Shown: one piece after another, positions 1 to 8,990 of the stretch
How positions within the stretch are numbered: position 1 is the first letter of the stretch
How the letters are laid out: each line of letters opens with the position of its first letter
From: Pontiella agarivorans
GTDB taxonomy: Bacteria; Verrucomicrobiota; Kiritimatiellia; Kiritimatiellales; Pontiellaceae
Assembly: GCF_034531395.1 (NCBI RefSeq)
Contig: NZ_JARVCO010000012.1
Span: 806,001-870,000 of the forward strand
Direction of reading: 5' to 3'
DNA: 64,000 bases
Notes under the pieces: model-generated
Seen by the model: the letters and a program-made list of their open reading frames with translations, nothing else
The model's database searches: none
What the model was told of the DNA's origin: nothing
Translations under genes and position numbers: made by a program

Positions 1-657
1 TTTGACCAGCCAGCGCGGGCTTTCCGGAATGAAGAAAGCACAGATGAGAAATAAGATGCCGGGCAGGGCTTCAGCCATAAACATGGCCCGCCAGTTTTCA
101 TCGACAGCAAACTGTTTCCAGAAGCTGGATAAAGCGTTCGAATCTGCGTTGTTTTGTGCAAAATTAAAAATGCCCCAGTTGGCAAAAACGCACATGACGA
201 TACCGATGGTGATCGTGAGCTGGAAAAGGGTGACCATGCGGCCGCGGTGTTTTTCGGGAGAGACTTCGGAGATATAGAGCGGGCAGATCATGGTCGCCGC
301 GCCGATGCCGATCCCGCCCAGCAGGCGCGCCATGATCAGTTGGTCGGCACTGCCGGCGAGTCCGCTCCACATGGCCGAAATAAAGATCATGATAGAGGAA
401 ATCATGAGCGTGATTTTACGTCCAACTGCATCCGATACCGGGCCGGCTATGCCGGAGCCGACCGCACAGCCCCATAGCACACAGCTGACGAACCAGCCCA
501 GTTGCGCTTCAGTGAAGCTGAACTGTTTTTCGACCTGACTGGTTGTGCCCGAAACAACAACTGCATCATAACCGAAAAGAAGCCCGCCGCAGGCTGCGAC
601 CAGGCAGATGAACCAGAGATAGGCCATTGAGCCGCTACTCGTGCTGTTTGCTTCCAT
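1..657 (-). CDS. MFS sugar-porter transporter, C-terminus beyond window edge
   Basis: An incomplete frame runs from an ATG at 657 to the left edge, giving the first 219 residues. It is an inner-membrane sugar/proton symporter of the XylE type. Visible family motifs are the first-helix signature [14 protein letters not shown], the loop SDAVGRKI after helix 2, [12 protein letters not shown], the sugar-porter signature [15 protein letters not shown], and PESPRWLVK at the central loop. An AAGGA box lies about 10 bases before the ATG. It is the last visible gene of the minus-strand operon led by the glycyl radical enzyme, so it probably imports that pathway's substrate or a precursor. The specific sugar cannot be read from half a protein. 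Confidence 0.9.
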   Translation of the reverse strand, partial: MEANSTSSGSMAYLWFICLVAACGGLLFGYDAVVVSGTTSQVEKQFSFTEAQLGWFVSCVLWGCAVGSGIAGPVSDAVGRKITLMISSIMIFISAMWSGLAGSADQLIMARLLGGIGIGAATMICPLYISEVSPEKHRGRMVTLFQLTITIGIVMCVFANWGIFNFAQNNADSNALSSFWKQFAVDENWRAMFMAEALPGILFLICAFFIPESPRWLVK

Positions 658-804
658 GATACATAATCCTTCCAGATGTTTAAAAAATAGAACGGGTAAC
701 AAACAGTATCCAGAATGCGGTTAGGGTCCGCCATGGATAAAGTAACGGTTGAAATGGATAATTCCCCGACCGCATTTTCCGGTGAATGTTTTCGAACCTT
801 TCCG

Positions 805-1173
805 TCAGGAGAGACTTCTGGATATGCCAACAATAAAAATGCCGGTTACCGTCAGTCCGTAGCCTATCCCTTCAAGCGGCGGAAGTTCGGTCGGGGAGAG
901 CAGGGTTATTTTTCCGGAAGGGGCCCGGGCCTGCATTAAAACGGCGGAGAGCATGACCAGGACAATGATGCAGGACATAATGAGCCCAAGTGAAGCGCCC
1001 CGTACATCGGCCCAGCACATCAGATATTGCGCGGTGACGATGGTCAGCGCGATGCCGGCAATCCATCCTGCTGAAGGAAGAGCATGCACCAGTGCGAATT
1101 TCGCTTTTTTCAGGCAGATCACTGTTCCGACATTGGTAAACGCTGCGAGCAGTACAATTAAAACATTTTTCAT
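805..1173 (-). CDS. Small four-helix membrane protein of unknown function
   Basis: A 122-residue, strongly hydrophobic protein with four likely membrane helices (about residues 3-20, 34-52, 58-80 and 101-119). Its size and layout resemble small-multidrug-resistance or half-EamA transporters, but I see no diagnostic motif and do not assign a substrate. Its ATG overlaps the stop of the activase gene by 4 bases (ATGA), so translation is probably coupled. Lying between the activase and a sugar transporter, it is likely part of the same catabolic unit. Confidence 0.7.
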   Translation of the reverse strand: MKNVLIVLLAAFTNVGTVICLKKAKFALVHALPSAGWIAGIALTIVTAQYLMCWADVRGASLGLIMSCIIVLVMLSAVLMQARAPSGKITLLSPTELPPLEGIGYGLTVTGIFIVGISRSLS

Positions 1174-2081
1174 GTCATGCGTCCTTTTAAAACGATACAG
1201 GCCTTCTTTTCCGGTCCGAGGTTTGCAATGGCGGTTTGCAGCAGATCAGCGCCATGGTTGCGCGTGATCAGCGGTGTGTTTTCAAAAGGCCATCGTTTTT
1301 GCAGTCTTCGGTATTTATCCGTTGCGAGGTTGTTGAATGCACACAGTTCCCAGCGTTCAATCTGCTCCGACCAGTGTTCCTTCAGAAACCGGGCAATGGC
1401 TCTTATATTTGCTCTGCTGTCGGTGGCCCCGGGAATCAGCGGTGTGCGGATCCATAGTTTAAGTCCGGGGTGCTTCGCGGCATAAGCGCTGATTCTGCGG
1501 AAGTTTTCCAGCGTCTGCCGATTATCCCTTCCGGTCCATTGTTTGTGTAGATTCGGATTCATGATTTTCAGGTCGAAGAGCATCAGGTCGGTGTGGGGCA
1601 GGACCATGGCAACCGCGCGATCTGATGCTGCGCCGCAGGTATCGATTGCTGTGTGGAATCCGGCCTGTCTGCAGCGCTGAAGCAGGGCGGAAACAAAGAC
1701 GGGCTGCTGCAGCGGTTCGCCTCCACTGAAGGTGACACCGCCGTTTTCAAAAAAGTCGGCATCGCGTTGGATTTCGATGAAAAGCTGTTCTTCGGTCCTG
1801 GTCTGGCGCAGTTGTTTCAAGGCCTTGGATGGGCAGTCTTTCACGGTTTTCAGGTTGCCGTTCCAGTTTGAATGATGTGTTCGTTCTCCGGTCTCATTGA
1901 AGCAGAATCCACATCCGATGCACTTCGATTCATCGAGCCAGATTTCCTGTTCTGATGACTGGCTTTCGGGATTATGACACCACGCACAGCGCAACGGACA
2001 GCCTTTCATAAAGACTGTGGTGCGCAGTCCCGGGCCGTCGTGCGTCTGCATGCGTTTAATGCTGAAGGTATGGCCGGTCAC
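1170..2081 (-). CDS. Glycyl-radical enzyme activating enzyme (radical SAM)
   Basis: A 303-residue radical SAM activase that would install the glycyl radical on the enzyme encoded just upstream. The SAM cluster motif CPLRCAWC (CxxxCxxC) is near residue 30. An inserted ferredoxin-like segment CIGCGFC plus a later DCP Cys could hold one auxiliary cluster; many relatives of this family have two. The SAM-binding motif TFSGGEP is present. The start is a GTG overlapping the stop of the glycyl radical enzyme gene by 4 bases (GTGA), which implies coupled translation. It is a close relative of PflA-type activases, and the neighbour makes the partner clear. Confidence 0.93.
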   Translation of the reverse strand: MTGHTFSIKRMQTHDGPGLRTTVFMKGCPLRCAWCHNPESQSSEQEIWLDESKCIGCGFCFNETGERTHHSNWNGNLKTVKDCPSKALKQLRQTRTEEQLFIEIQRDADFFENGGVTFSGGEPLQQPVFVSALLQRCRQAGFHTAIDTCGAASDRAVAMVLPHTDLMLFDLKIMNPNLHKQWTGRDNRQTLENFRRISAYAAKHPGLKLWIRTPLIPGATDSRANIRAIARFLKEHWSEQIERWELCAFNNLATDKYRRLQKRWPFENTPLITRNHGADLLQTAIANLGPEKKACIVLKGRMT

Positions 2082-4396
2082 TGGAGCGATTCGTAGTTTG
2101 CGCGCTCGATGAACTCCTTCTGAAACTGGCGATCCATCTTGGTGAAGTGGGCGGAATAGCCGGTGACCTTAACGACGATATCGTCATATTTTTCATCCTC
2201 GGGATGTTCATAGGCCTTTTTCAGATCTTCGAGGTCAAAAATATTGAGATTGATTTGAACCCCGCCTTTTTTAAAGAAGGTTCGGGCAAACTGCTCGACG
2301 AGTTCGCCTCGGTTATTCTCTTCCGGAAAATAACTCGGGTGGAGTTCGACCTGAAAGGAGCCGCCCTGATATTTTGCAAAGTCGAGTTTGCAGAATGAGT
2401 TTGCTGTGGCGGTCATGCCCTTACGGTTTCGTTTATGCATCGGGTTCATTCCGTGTGCCAGCGGTTCGCTGCGTTTCCGGCCGTCCGGTGTGGCGCCGAG
2501 ATAGGGGCCCGCGACGGTGTGGCCCTGATACTGAAAAAGGGATACACGGAAATGACCGCCTTTGATACAGCGCTTGGATTCCATCGTTTCACGGATCTGT
2601 TCTGAAACCTGAACGGCCATGGCATCGACGTTATCCTCATCGTTTCCAAACTTTGGAAGGTTCAGCAGTACCTGACGCATAATTTCTTCGTTCTCACCGG
2701 TCCAGTCGGATGCACAGGCATCGCGCACCTGTTTGAGTGTGAATCTTTTCTGTTCAAAAACGGCGGTTTTGAGGGCATACATCGAATCAGCGACATTCGG
2801 AACGCCGAGAATGTTGACTGATGGATAGTTGTAGTCGACGGCATCGAAATCGGTCACATCGCGGCCTTTTTCAATGGGTCCGTGTGAAACCAATGAGGTG
2901 ATCATTTCCGGCCAGAGGCTGGCGTGATATTTGTAGGCTTCATTTTTAAACGCCACTAAGGCTTCGGCGGTTTGATCCACTTCTTCGCAATAGAGTGTCC
3001 AGAAGGCATCCCAATCCCTGATGTTCTGATCTATGGCTCGATCTATGGTCCGTTGCATCGGAGAAATGAGTACAATGCAGTTGACGTCCTGGTCCTGATA
3101 TTCGCGTCCCGGAATACAGTACCACTGGCATCCGCTATACGAGGTGTTCAGGGCATGGGCTTCGTTGAATCCGGTACGTAACTGGCTGGCCACCATTACG
3201 TCGGAATTGAGCAGTGCCGGAACACCGCAGCCATGGCGGCCGACAACATCGCATGCATAGTTGAAAAATGCCGGGTCCATGTCGGCGTGCCATTGGACGC
3301 CGAACTGATTGTAGCCGCCGACCATGTCGTAGGCTTCGAGTCCGATCCAGCTCATTTCACTGGTTGCATCGGAACCGTCTTCCTTTCGGCCGCCGTAGGA
3401 GAGATGCGGGCCGTATTTCAGGTACCACTCGCCCAGCAGTTCGCGGGCGCGTTCGCGGTTGATGCGACCTGCGGTTTTGTCTTTTTCGTAAAACGGCATG
3501 AGCAGCTGGTCGAAACGGCCGTAGCCGTTGCCATGTCCGTTGATGCGTTCCACAACCATGTAGAGCATAATCCACTGGAGGGCTTCGTGGTAGGTTCCGG
3601 GAGGGTCACAGACTATGTTTGAACAGTTTTGAGCAACAATTTCATAGGAGGTTTTGCGCTCCGGATCGGTTTCATATTCGGCGAGCTGAGCCGCTTTTTC
3701 GGCGTGGCGCTGTACGAAATCGATGACAGCCAAAACAATCTGTTCGCTGGCCGAGAGGTAGGTGGCGGATTTTTCGTTGCCGAAAGATTCGTGTTTATTG
3801 CGCGAGGTCCGGACTTTTTCAAGGAGTCCGCCCCATCCGAGTTTGAGACCGATCGAGAGATCGGGGCAGCAATGAGCCAGACTGAACCCGCCGGCACCCA
3901 GCGCACGGGCTTTCAAACCTAGTTCGGCGTGAGATTGGGGATATTTATAATAGCGCGCTTCATCGAGCTGCCAGTGAAATTCGCCAACGATCTGTTCGTA
4001 GGGATGAACTTCCGCTTCGGAGTGACGTAGAAAAAAGGCATAGTCTTCCGCCCAATTGGTGACGGTCGGTTCATAGCCTTTTACTTTGGAGGGCATTTGA
4101 TCGGCAAAAGGAAAAGGACCGCCGCCGTCAATGCGCGCGGTGTGGTCGCCAATGTTGATGCGTTCATCTTCGTCGGCGGCCTGTTCGCCGGTGGCCGCGG
4201 CGAAGGTTTCGGCTTTGCCCGACCAATGGTAGATTAAAAACTCAGCGTTGTCGCAGTAGATGTCCTTTTTATGATTTTTTGCCAGCCAGTCGCGGCGGTC
4301 GATTAACTTTTTGATACGGTTATTCGGTTTAAAGACGCTGTTGTGCAGGTCGGCGCTGTAGGTACGCTTTTCGGTTCTATAGTCAAAGGTTTGCAT
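2078..4396 (-). CDS. Glycyl radical enzyme, substrate unknown
   Basis: A 772-residue, oxygen-sensitive glycyl radical enzyme of the PFL superfamily. The C-terminal radical motif reads KVTGYSAHF, with the radical glycine at residue 746 (usual form RVxGYxxxF). The thiyl-radical cysteine is predicted at residue 423 in SYSGCQWYC. Dehydratases and decarboxylases of the family usually show GCVE here, and PFL has two adjacent Cys, so the GCQWYC context fits neither. An ATG also occurs at 4402, but the AGGAG box touches it; the ATG at 4396 has 7-base spacing and is preferred. It heads an operon with its activase, a membrane protein and an MFS transporter, and is divergent from an AraC regulator. A 15-bp TTCCA-N5-TGGAA palindrome lies in the gene at 2644-2658. 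A role in anaerobic sugar or polyol breakdown is inference. Confidence 0.92.
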   Translation of the reverse strand: MQTFDYRTEKRTYSADLHNSVFKPNNRIKKLIDRRDWLAKNHKKDIYCDNAEFLIYHWSGKAETFAAATGEQAADEDERINIGDHTARIDGGGPFPFADQMPSKVKGYEPTVTNWAEDYAFFLRHSEAEVHPYEQIVGEFHWQLDEARYYKYPQSHAELGLKARALGAGGFSLAHCCPDLSIGLKLGWGGLLEKVRTSRNKHESFGNEKSATYLSASEQIVLAVIDFVQRHAEKAAQLAEYETDPERKTSYEIVAQNCSNIVCDPPGTYHEALQWIMLYMVVERINGHGNGYGRFDQLLMPFYEKDKTAGRINRERARELLGEWYLKYGPHLSYGGRKEDGSDATSEMSWIGLEAYDMVGGYNQFGVQWHADMDPAFFNYACDVVGRHGCGVPALLNSDVMVASQLRTGFNEAHALNTSYSGCQWYCIPGREYQDQDVNCIVLISPMQRTIDRAIDQNIRDWDAFWTLYCEEVDQTAEALVAFKNEAYKYHASLWPEMITSLVSHGPIEKGRDVTDFDAVDYNYPSVNILGVPNVADSMYALKTAVFEQKRFTLKQVRDACASDWTGENEEIMRQVLLNLPKFGNDEDNVDAMAVQVSEQIRETMESKRCIKGGHFRVSLFQYQGHTVAGPYLGATPDGRKRSEPLAHGMNPMHKRNRKGMTATANSFCKLDFAKYQGGSFQVELHPSYFPEENNRGELVEQFARTFFKKGGVQINLNIFDLEDLKKAYEHPEDEKYDDIVVKVTGYSAHFTKMDRQFQKEFIERANYESLQ

Positions 4397-4488
4397 ATCC
4401 ATTCTCCTGATTGGTCCCTATGTTTTACCGTCCGGGAAATTAAATTCACCATGGACAAGCTGTTGAATAAGATGGATAATAACCCGAT
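4397..4488. promoter_or_regulatory. Divergent promoter region, AraC regulator / glycyl radical enzyme
   Basis: A 92-base intergenic stretch separates the divergent starts of the AraC-type regulator and the glycyl radical enzyme operon. It contains the AGGAG ribosome-binding site of the enzyme at 4404-4408 on the minus strand. Operators for the AraC protein are expected here by position, but I cannot define the boxes from one copy. Confidence 0.5.
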
Positions 4489-5460
4489 ATGATAGAGAAA
4501 ATGCCAGTGGCGTGTGAGGCGGAGGTGTTGCGGCTCCTTCGTGAAAACGGATTACAATGTGCGAAACTGTCCGATCTGTCGTTGCCGGACATCCGGCATG
4601 CGCAGCGCGGTGCTTTTCCGGATATGCGCATGGCACATCTTGCAGCCCATCTGCGGGATGAATTTCTGAGCCGGCCTCTCACAGAAGATCTGCTCTGTAC
4701 GCGGGTCGGTTTTCAGGGGCCGTCACCGGCCCATTATATTCCCCGGCCGGCAGGGAGTTATGATCACATTCTGATTTACTGTACGGAAGGCCGCGGCTGG
4801 CTGGACATCGATGAGCAGGTTCGTTCGGTTGAAAAGCACGAGGCCTTTCTGATTCCGGCACATATTCCGCATCGCTATGGCGCTGACCCAGAGCGGCCGT
4901 GGTCTAATTTCTGGGTACACTTTCAGGGGAGGCAGGCCGGTGCTTTTGCCCGGCAGATCGTTCCGGACCCCGGAAATCCGGTGATCCATCTGCCTCGGCA
5001 TCCTGAGATGATTGCCTGTATTGAGCAACTTTATCAGTTTATGAGCCGGGTGCACACCCATCAGACGCTGGTGGCGGCCGGCGGAGCTCTCAGTCAGCTG
5101 CTCGGGGTCATTCAATTGCATATGCATTCTTCAGAATTACGGTTGAGAACAGCGGATGAAAATCTTGATAAAACAGTGGAGTTTATGCACCGCAATCTAA
5201 GCCGTAAACTCGGTCTGAAAGAATTGGCCGGAATTGCCGGAATGAGTATGAATCATTACGGGGCGCTTTTCAGAAAGCGCTACAGCAGTACGCCGATTGA
5301 CTACTTCAACCGTCTGAAAATACAGCGGGCCTGCGAGCTGTTGGTTACGACCAACCTCCGGGTCGGTGAAGCGGGAGAGCAGCTGGGGTTTCCGGATCCT
5401 TATTATTTTTCCCGTCTATTTAAAAAAATCATGGGTGTGGCTCCGCGCGATTACCGGTAG
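4489..5460 (+). CDS. AraC-family transcriptional regulator with cupin sensor domain
   Basis: A 323-residue cytoplasmic regulator. The N-terminal part (about residues 60-190) looks like an AraC sugar-binding cupin, with YDHILIYCTEGRGWLDI and IPAHIPHRYG typical of the effector pocket. The C-terminal part (about 225-323) has two helix-turn-helix motifs, LGLKELAGIAGMSMNHYGALF and GEAGEQLGFPDPYYFSRLFKK, ending PRDYR as is usual. It is divergent from the glycyl radical enzyme operon and its end overlaps by 10 bases the convergent TIM-barrel gene. It probably senses a sugar and activates one or both neighbouring units. An alternative ATG is at 4501. Confidence 0.93.
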   Translation: MIEKMPVACEAEVLRLLRENGLQCAKLSDLSLPDIRHAQRGAFPDMRMAHLAAHLRDEFLSRPLTEDLLCTRVGFQGPSPAHYIPRPAGSYDHILIYCTEGRGWLDIDEQVRSVEKHEAFLIPAHIPHRYGADPERPWSNFWVHFQGRQAGAFARQIVPDPGNPVIHLPRHPEMIACIEQLYQFMSRVHTHQTLVAAGGALSQLLGVIQLHMHSSELRLRTADENLDKTVEFMHRNLSRKLGLKELAGIAGMSMNHYGALFRKRYSSTPIDYFNRLKIQRACELLVTTNLRVGEAGEQLGFPDPYYFSRLFKKIMGVAPRDYR

Positions 5461-6263
5461 CGTTCGCGCAGCAGTTTCATCATATACAGATTAATATCCC
5501 ACTGGTTGGAAATCGGCTGCTGGGTCAGGGGCAGCTGCTGGGTGTAGGGCCAGGGGCCGAATTCGCAGGTGATGGTCAGTTGCGCGGAACCTTTTTTCCG
5601 GTGCGTTTCTACAATACGGTCCCACCAGCCGAGAAAGCGTTCAACAACCGGCCCGTTTTCCGGAGCGCGTGGATCATTGATCTGCGGCCCCTGTTCGTGT
5701 CCGACGCGGGCATGGATGTGGTCTGTGCGGTTAATGGCTTCATTGATATGATTTTCCTGCCCTTCGAGCAGCGATTCCGATACGCAGCACCAGTGCGAGA
5801 AATCGGCCGTCAGCCGAAGGTCGGGCCGTTGTTTCAGGTAGTGAAAGGTCAGCAGGCCGTGATAGGGAAAACGTCCGCGGTGCGTTTCGTGTATAATCGG
5901 TACACCGGAAGCGGCGCGGATTTCCTGAGCAATATCGATGAGTTCAAGATTCTGCTCAACACGGAAGAAGTCCAGTCCGGTGTGGCAGTTCAGCAACTGC
6001 GGCCGGTAATCGGCAATGCGTTCAAGGTTTTCGCGGTAGTGTTTTTTATGTTCTTCAAAGTCGTGATGGCGTGTGCCGGAGTGCTGGGCAACATATTCAA
6101 GACCGTTTGCGTTCAGCTGGACAAGCTGGGCGTCGGCTTCATCGGCCTCAGCCGCAAGATTGAGCTCAATGCCATCGAACCCGGCATCAGCCACCTGTCG
6201 GCAGAAGGTGTTGAAATCGAGATGTTCAAAGCCCCAGTGCGGGGTGAAGAATTTGATTGTCAT
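5451..6263 (-). CDS. Sugar phosphate isomerase/epimerase-like TIM barrel protein
   Basis: A 270-residue protein of the xylose isomerase-like/AP endonuclease 2 superfamily. It starts TIKFFTPHWGFEHLDF, with metal-ligand-like elements IHETHRGR, DFSHWCCVSE, HIHARVGHEQGPQ and TCEFGPWPY spaced as in this metal-dependent TIM barrel family. The start at 6263 is chosen because its ATG overlaps the desaturase stop by 4 bases (ATGA) and the residues before it do not fit the fold. Relatives isomerise or dehydrate sugars and inositols (IolE, IolI, MocC). The pairing with a desaturase/oxygenase gene recalls mocC/mocD of rhizopine breakdown, but the substrate is unknown. Confidence 0.85.
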   Translation of the reverse strand: MTIKFFTPHWGFEHLDFNTFCRQVADAGFDGIELNLAAEADEADAQLVQLNANGLEYVAQHSGTRHHDFEEHKKHYRENLERIADYRPQLLNCHTGLDFFRVEQNLELIDIAQEIRAASGVPIIHETHRGRFPYHGLLTFHYLKQRPDLRLTADFSHWCCVSESLLEGQENHINEAINRTDHIHARVGHEQGPQINDPRAPENGPVVERFLGWWDRIVETHRKKGSAQLTITCEFGPWPYTQQLPLTQQPISNQWDINLYMMKLLRERYR

Positions 6264-7231
6264 AGGGTTTTCTCCGGGAGTTTCGGCGTGAAGCAATAGG
6301 TTGGATCCTTCTGCTGCTTCAGGACGGTTGAAATGATTTCGCGATAGGCGGCGAGCCAGCTGGAATAGGTTTCCGGCAACTGGGTTTTTATTTTTTCGTG
6401 GAGCTTTGGCAGGGCATGAAACGGAACGGCCGGAAACATGTGGTGTTCGATGTGATAGTTCATATTCCAGTAAAGAAAACGGGTGAGCGGATTAAGGTAG
6501 ACATCGCGCGTGCAGAGCCGATGATCGCGTACGTTTACTTCCATGCCGATATGCTGAATCAGATCCAGTGAGCGGCCGAGCGGGGCTCCGTAAAAGCGGG
6601 CAAAGATGGTGTAGACCGCCGGCAGCCAGCTGTTGAATATAAAACAGGATGCAATGATGAGGCTGTGCCCCAGCAGCCACCAACGGGAGCTCCAGATCAT
6701 TTTATTCCATTCATTTTTCGGGACGATGCTCCGGGTTTCCTTATCCAGGATGCCGAGCGCGTGACGGGCGATCGGGATCGGATTGAAGAGTCCGACTGCG
6801 ATAAATTTCGGCAGCATTTTCCACAGGGTGATGGTGCGCTGGATTTCAATTTCCGGATCGTCCTCTTCGTAATAGGTGAAGTTATGATGCTGCAGATGAC
6901 CGTAGCGGTTGTGCACCATTTCGACGCCATTGAAAAAAGAAGAAATCCAGCACCAGAACCCGTTGAGTTTTTTGTTTTTGAAGGGCGTGCCGTGAAAGGT
7001 TTCATGCATCATGTGGTTCCAGAAACAGTAAACTGTGCCATAGATGAAAAAGGCCGGGATCATCCAGACCGTTCCAATGGAAAAATACGCAGCCGTTCCG
7101 AGACCGATAAGCAGGGTCAGATAGAGTGCGGTGTGGATAATGCCGGCGATATCGCTCTTCCGCATCAGTTGTTTCAGTTCCTCCTTCGGTACGTCGCATT
7201 TGTACCAGCGCGGTTTGTCGGTTGCTTTCAT
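6260..7231 (-). CDS. Membrane fatty-acid-desaturase-family di-iron enzyme
   Basis: A 323-residue integral membrane protein with the three histidine clusters of the desaturase/hydroxylase superfamily: HMMHETFH, HLQHHNF and HIEHHMF. Hydrophobic stretches near residues 30-70 and 190-220 fit membrane anchors. These enzymes use a di-iron centre and O2 to desaturate or hydroxylate a substrate; MocD-like members act in O-demethylation of a methylated inositol amine. The start at 7231 is preferred over 7297 because GGGAGAG precedes it at good spacing. It is translationally coupled to the following TIM-barrel gene, so the substrate may be a sugar derivative rather than a lipid. That is inference; a lipid desaturase is equally possible. 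Confidence 0.87.
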   Translation of the reverse strand: MKATDKPRWYKCDVPKEELKQLMRKSDIAGIIHTALYLTLLIGLGTAAYFSIGTVWMIPAFFIYGTVYCFWNHMMHETFHGTPFKNKKLNGFWCWISSFFNGVEMVHNRYGHLQHHNFTYYEEDDPEIEIQRTITLWKMLPKFIAVGLFNPIPIARHALGILDKETRSIVPKNEWNKMIWSSRWWLLGHSLIIASCFIFNSWLPAVYTIFARFYGAPLGRSLDLIQHIGMEVNVRDHRLCTRDVYLNPLTRFLYWNMNYHIEHHMFPAVPFHALPKLHEKIKTQLPETYSSWLAAYREIISTVLKQQKDPTYCFTPKLPEKTL

Positions 7232-7333
7232 GATCTCTCCCGGATTTGTTATTGAGATGAAATATAGATAATCCGAAAGAGAATCCCATGGACGCAATCC
7301 TGCGATAGATGGACAATTGCACGGTTACATTTT

Positions 7334-7348
7334 TTCCAAAGGTTGGAA
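7334..7348. repeat. Dispersed palindrome TTCCA-N5-TGGAA, intergenic copy
   Basis: The site reads TTCCAAAGGTTGGAA, between the desaturase start and the lipoprotein end. It is one of ten exact-arm copies I count in the first 28 kb. Confidence 0.7.
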
Positions 7349-7399
7349 GAGTGGCTATTCGCAGGGCATCGGTGATGGAGGCAGATGGCGGTTAGGTAT

Positions 7400-7927
7400 T
7401 TATAGTTGAATATTTGCGGGGTCTTTAATTTCCTGAGGGACAGATCCATAGATGATTTTCTTGGTTTTCAGATCAACGACCCATAATGCCGGAGGACATA
7501 ATTTTCCCGTCAGCAGGGCTGGATGAAACATTAATTTATAATCGTGACCTGCCTGGGTGCAGAATGTGATTTTACCTAAATCGATATCGCTTTGTCCGTC
7601 TGTAGCATCATAGGTGATGACCCCGGTGCTGTTTGCTACTTCCCAAAGGGATTTGTCTAAATTGTGTCTGTAAAAGAGCTTTATTCGGGTCTGCCCGGGA
7701 AGCACATCGATTGTTTTTGGATAACCCTTGAATTCCGTTCCAATGGTTTTCCCGTTACATTCGGTTATCAATAAAAGTTCCATACGAGAGGGCATCCCCA
7801 TTTTTACATAACGAACAGCTTCAATTGTTGCAAGTTCACTGGAAGGTCGTTTCGGTCCGTCATAGGTTTGAGTTGTTCCGCATCCTATGAGGAAGAGAGG
7901 GGCTAAAAACAGAAAGGTTAATTTCAT
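7400..7927 (-). CDS. Hypothetical lipoprotein
   Basis: A 175-residue protein with a lipoprotein signal peptide. The lipobox is LIGC and the mature Cys is at residue 16, followed by GTTQTYDGPKRPSSE. Four further Cys are in the mature part (TECNG, TFCTQ, GKLCPP). I do not recognise a domain. It would be anchored in the envelope, probably the outer membrane. It stands alone on the minus strand, with an intergenic stretch on each side, in a run of envelope genes. Confidence 0.8.
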   Translation of the reverse strand: MKLTFLFLAPLFLIGCGTTQTYDGPKRPSSELATIEAVRYVKMGMPSRMELLLITECNGKTIGTEFKGYPKTIDVLPGQTRIKLFYRHNLDKSLWEVANSTGVITYDATDGQSDIDLGKITFCTQAGHDYKLMFHPALLTGKLCPPALWVVDLKTKKIIYGSVPQEIKDPANIQL

Positions 7928-8023
7928 TTTCGGTTCCTTGTATTTTCCTGTCTAACAGCGTGTTTAATTTGCGCAGGAAGAAGCTGTCAGTAAAGCCGAG
8001 AGTATCCGGTGTCCGTTGCGGTC

Positions 8024-8054
8024 TGAATCCGGAGAAACTAATTCTCCGGATTCA
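8024..8054. terminator. Strong inverted repeat, possible terminator
   Basis: A perfect 13-bp inverted repeat TGAATCCGGAGAA has a 5-base loop (ACTAA, 8037-8041). It lies downstream of the minus-strand outer-membrane protein gene that ends at 8111. There is no T-tract on the minus strand. The plus strand has TCTCTTTT after it, so termination is plausible but not certain. A protein-binding site is an alternative. Confidence 0.5.
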
Positions 8055-8110
8055 TCTCTTTTGAGGGTGATGACTTGTTCCTGTTCAGAGGGAATGGGGG
8101 GCTGCATTTT

Positions 8111-8740
8111 TTACATGCTGAAAACCAGGCCGAGGTTTGCAACGATATCCTCGGAGTCCAGGCTGTATGAGAGGCCGGCTTCCCCCATAAACCGTGCGGT
8201 GAACCAATAGCCGGCTGAAGCGGTGAAGGCGATGTCGTCTTCATTGTCGATATTGATATAATCACCGCGAATTCTGCATAAAATATTTTCCGAAGCTTCA
8301 ATTTCAATGCCGGCCCCCGCATTAAGACCGGTATCGGTTTCATGTTCTTCGGATCCCGCGATTTCGAGTTCTGAACGGACTGCGCCAACTCCGGCACTGA
8401 TGAATGGATTAACGGTTTCACGGGGGGAAAAATGATAAAGCAAACTTGCTCCGCCGGAAAGTGTTGTTGTATCGATATTGACTCCTGCGGTGTCTCCATC
8501 TGCCGTAAGATATGATCCTGTAATATTCAGATCGATATTGCTGTGCACGGCGATGTTTACAGCCCCTTCAAACCCATACCCGTATCCCAGGACATCGTCT
8601 GAAAAGTTATCGCCGAATTTGACCATGCCGAATGCCCCTCGAACATGGTTCGTTCCGAGTAAGGTCTTCGCGTTTGATGTCTGAGCGGTTATGGCCATTA
8701 CCATGATTGCTCCGAGAATTATGTTATTTGTTTTTTTCAT
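8111..8740 (-). CDS. Small outer-membrane beta-barrel protein
   Basis: A 209-residue protein with a signal peptide (MKKTNNIILGAIMVMAITAQTSNA) and a mature part of alternating amphipathic strands, such as VRGAFGMVKFGDNF, FISAGVGAVRSELEIAG, ASAGYWFTARFMGEAGLSYSL and a terminal VANLGLVFSM. This is the pattern of an OmpA/OmpW-sized porin-like barrel (outer_membrane_beta-barrel type). The frame is open upstream to 9001, but the signal peptide and a GAAAGA box put the start at 8740. Its role is unknown; structural or stress-related are common for the class. Confidence 0.85.
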   Translation of the reverse strand: MKKTNNIILGAIMVMAITAQTSNAKTLLGTNHVRGAFGMVKFGDNFSDDVLGYGYGFEGAVNIAVHSNIDLNITGSYLTADGDTAGVNIDTTTLSGGASLLYHFSPRETVNPFISAGVGAVRSELEIAGSEEHETDTGLNAGAGIEIEASENILCRIRGDYINIDNEDDIAFTASAGYWFTARFMGEAGLSYSLDSEDIVANLGLVFSM

Positions 8741-8990
8741 AGATCTTTCTTTTCTGTGCTTCAGTACCTGATTGCCATGCAGAGACAGTGTGTAGGGGGA
8801 TTCCACCTCATTGAATGTATTAGACTCCGGCAGCGTGTTTAATACATTCCTGATGTGCAACTGAGTGGCAATACGGGAATATTCCCTGATTCCACTGTTT
8901 CTGCTGATTGTTTGTGAACCGTAACGAATCTTTTCCGGTGGTGTAAAGAGTGATATGGGGGCGGAGTGCGGGCGTTGTGCTGCTATGCCG

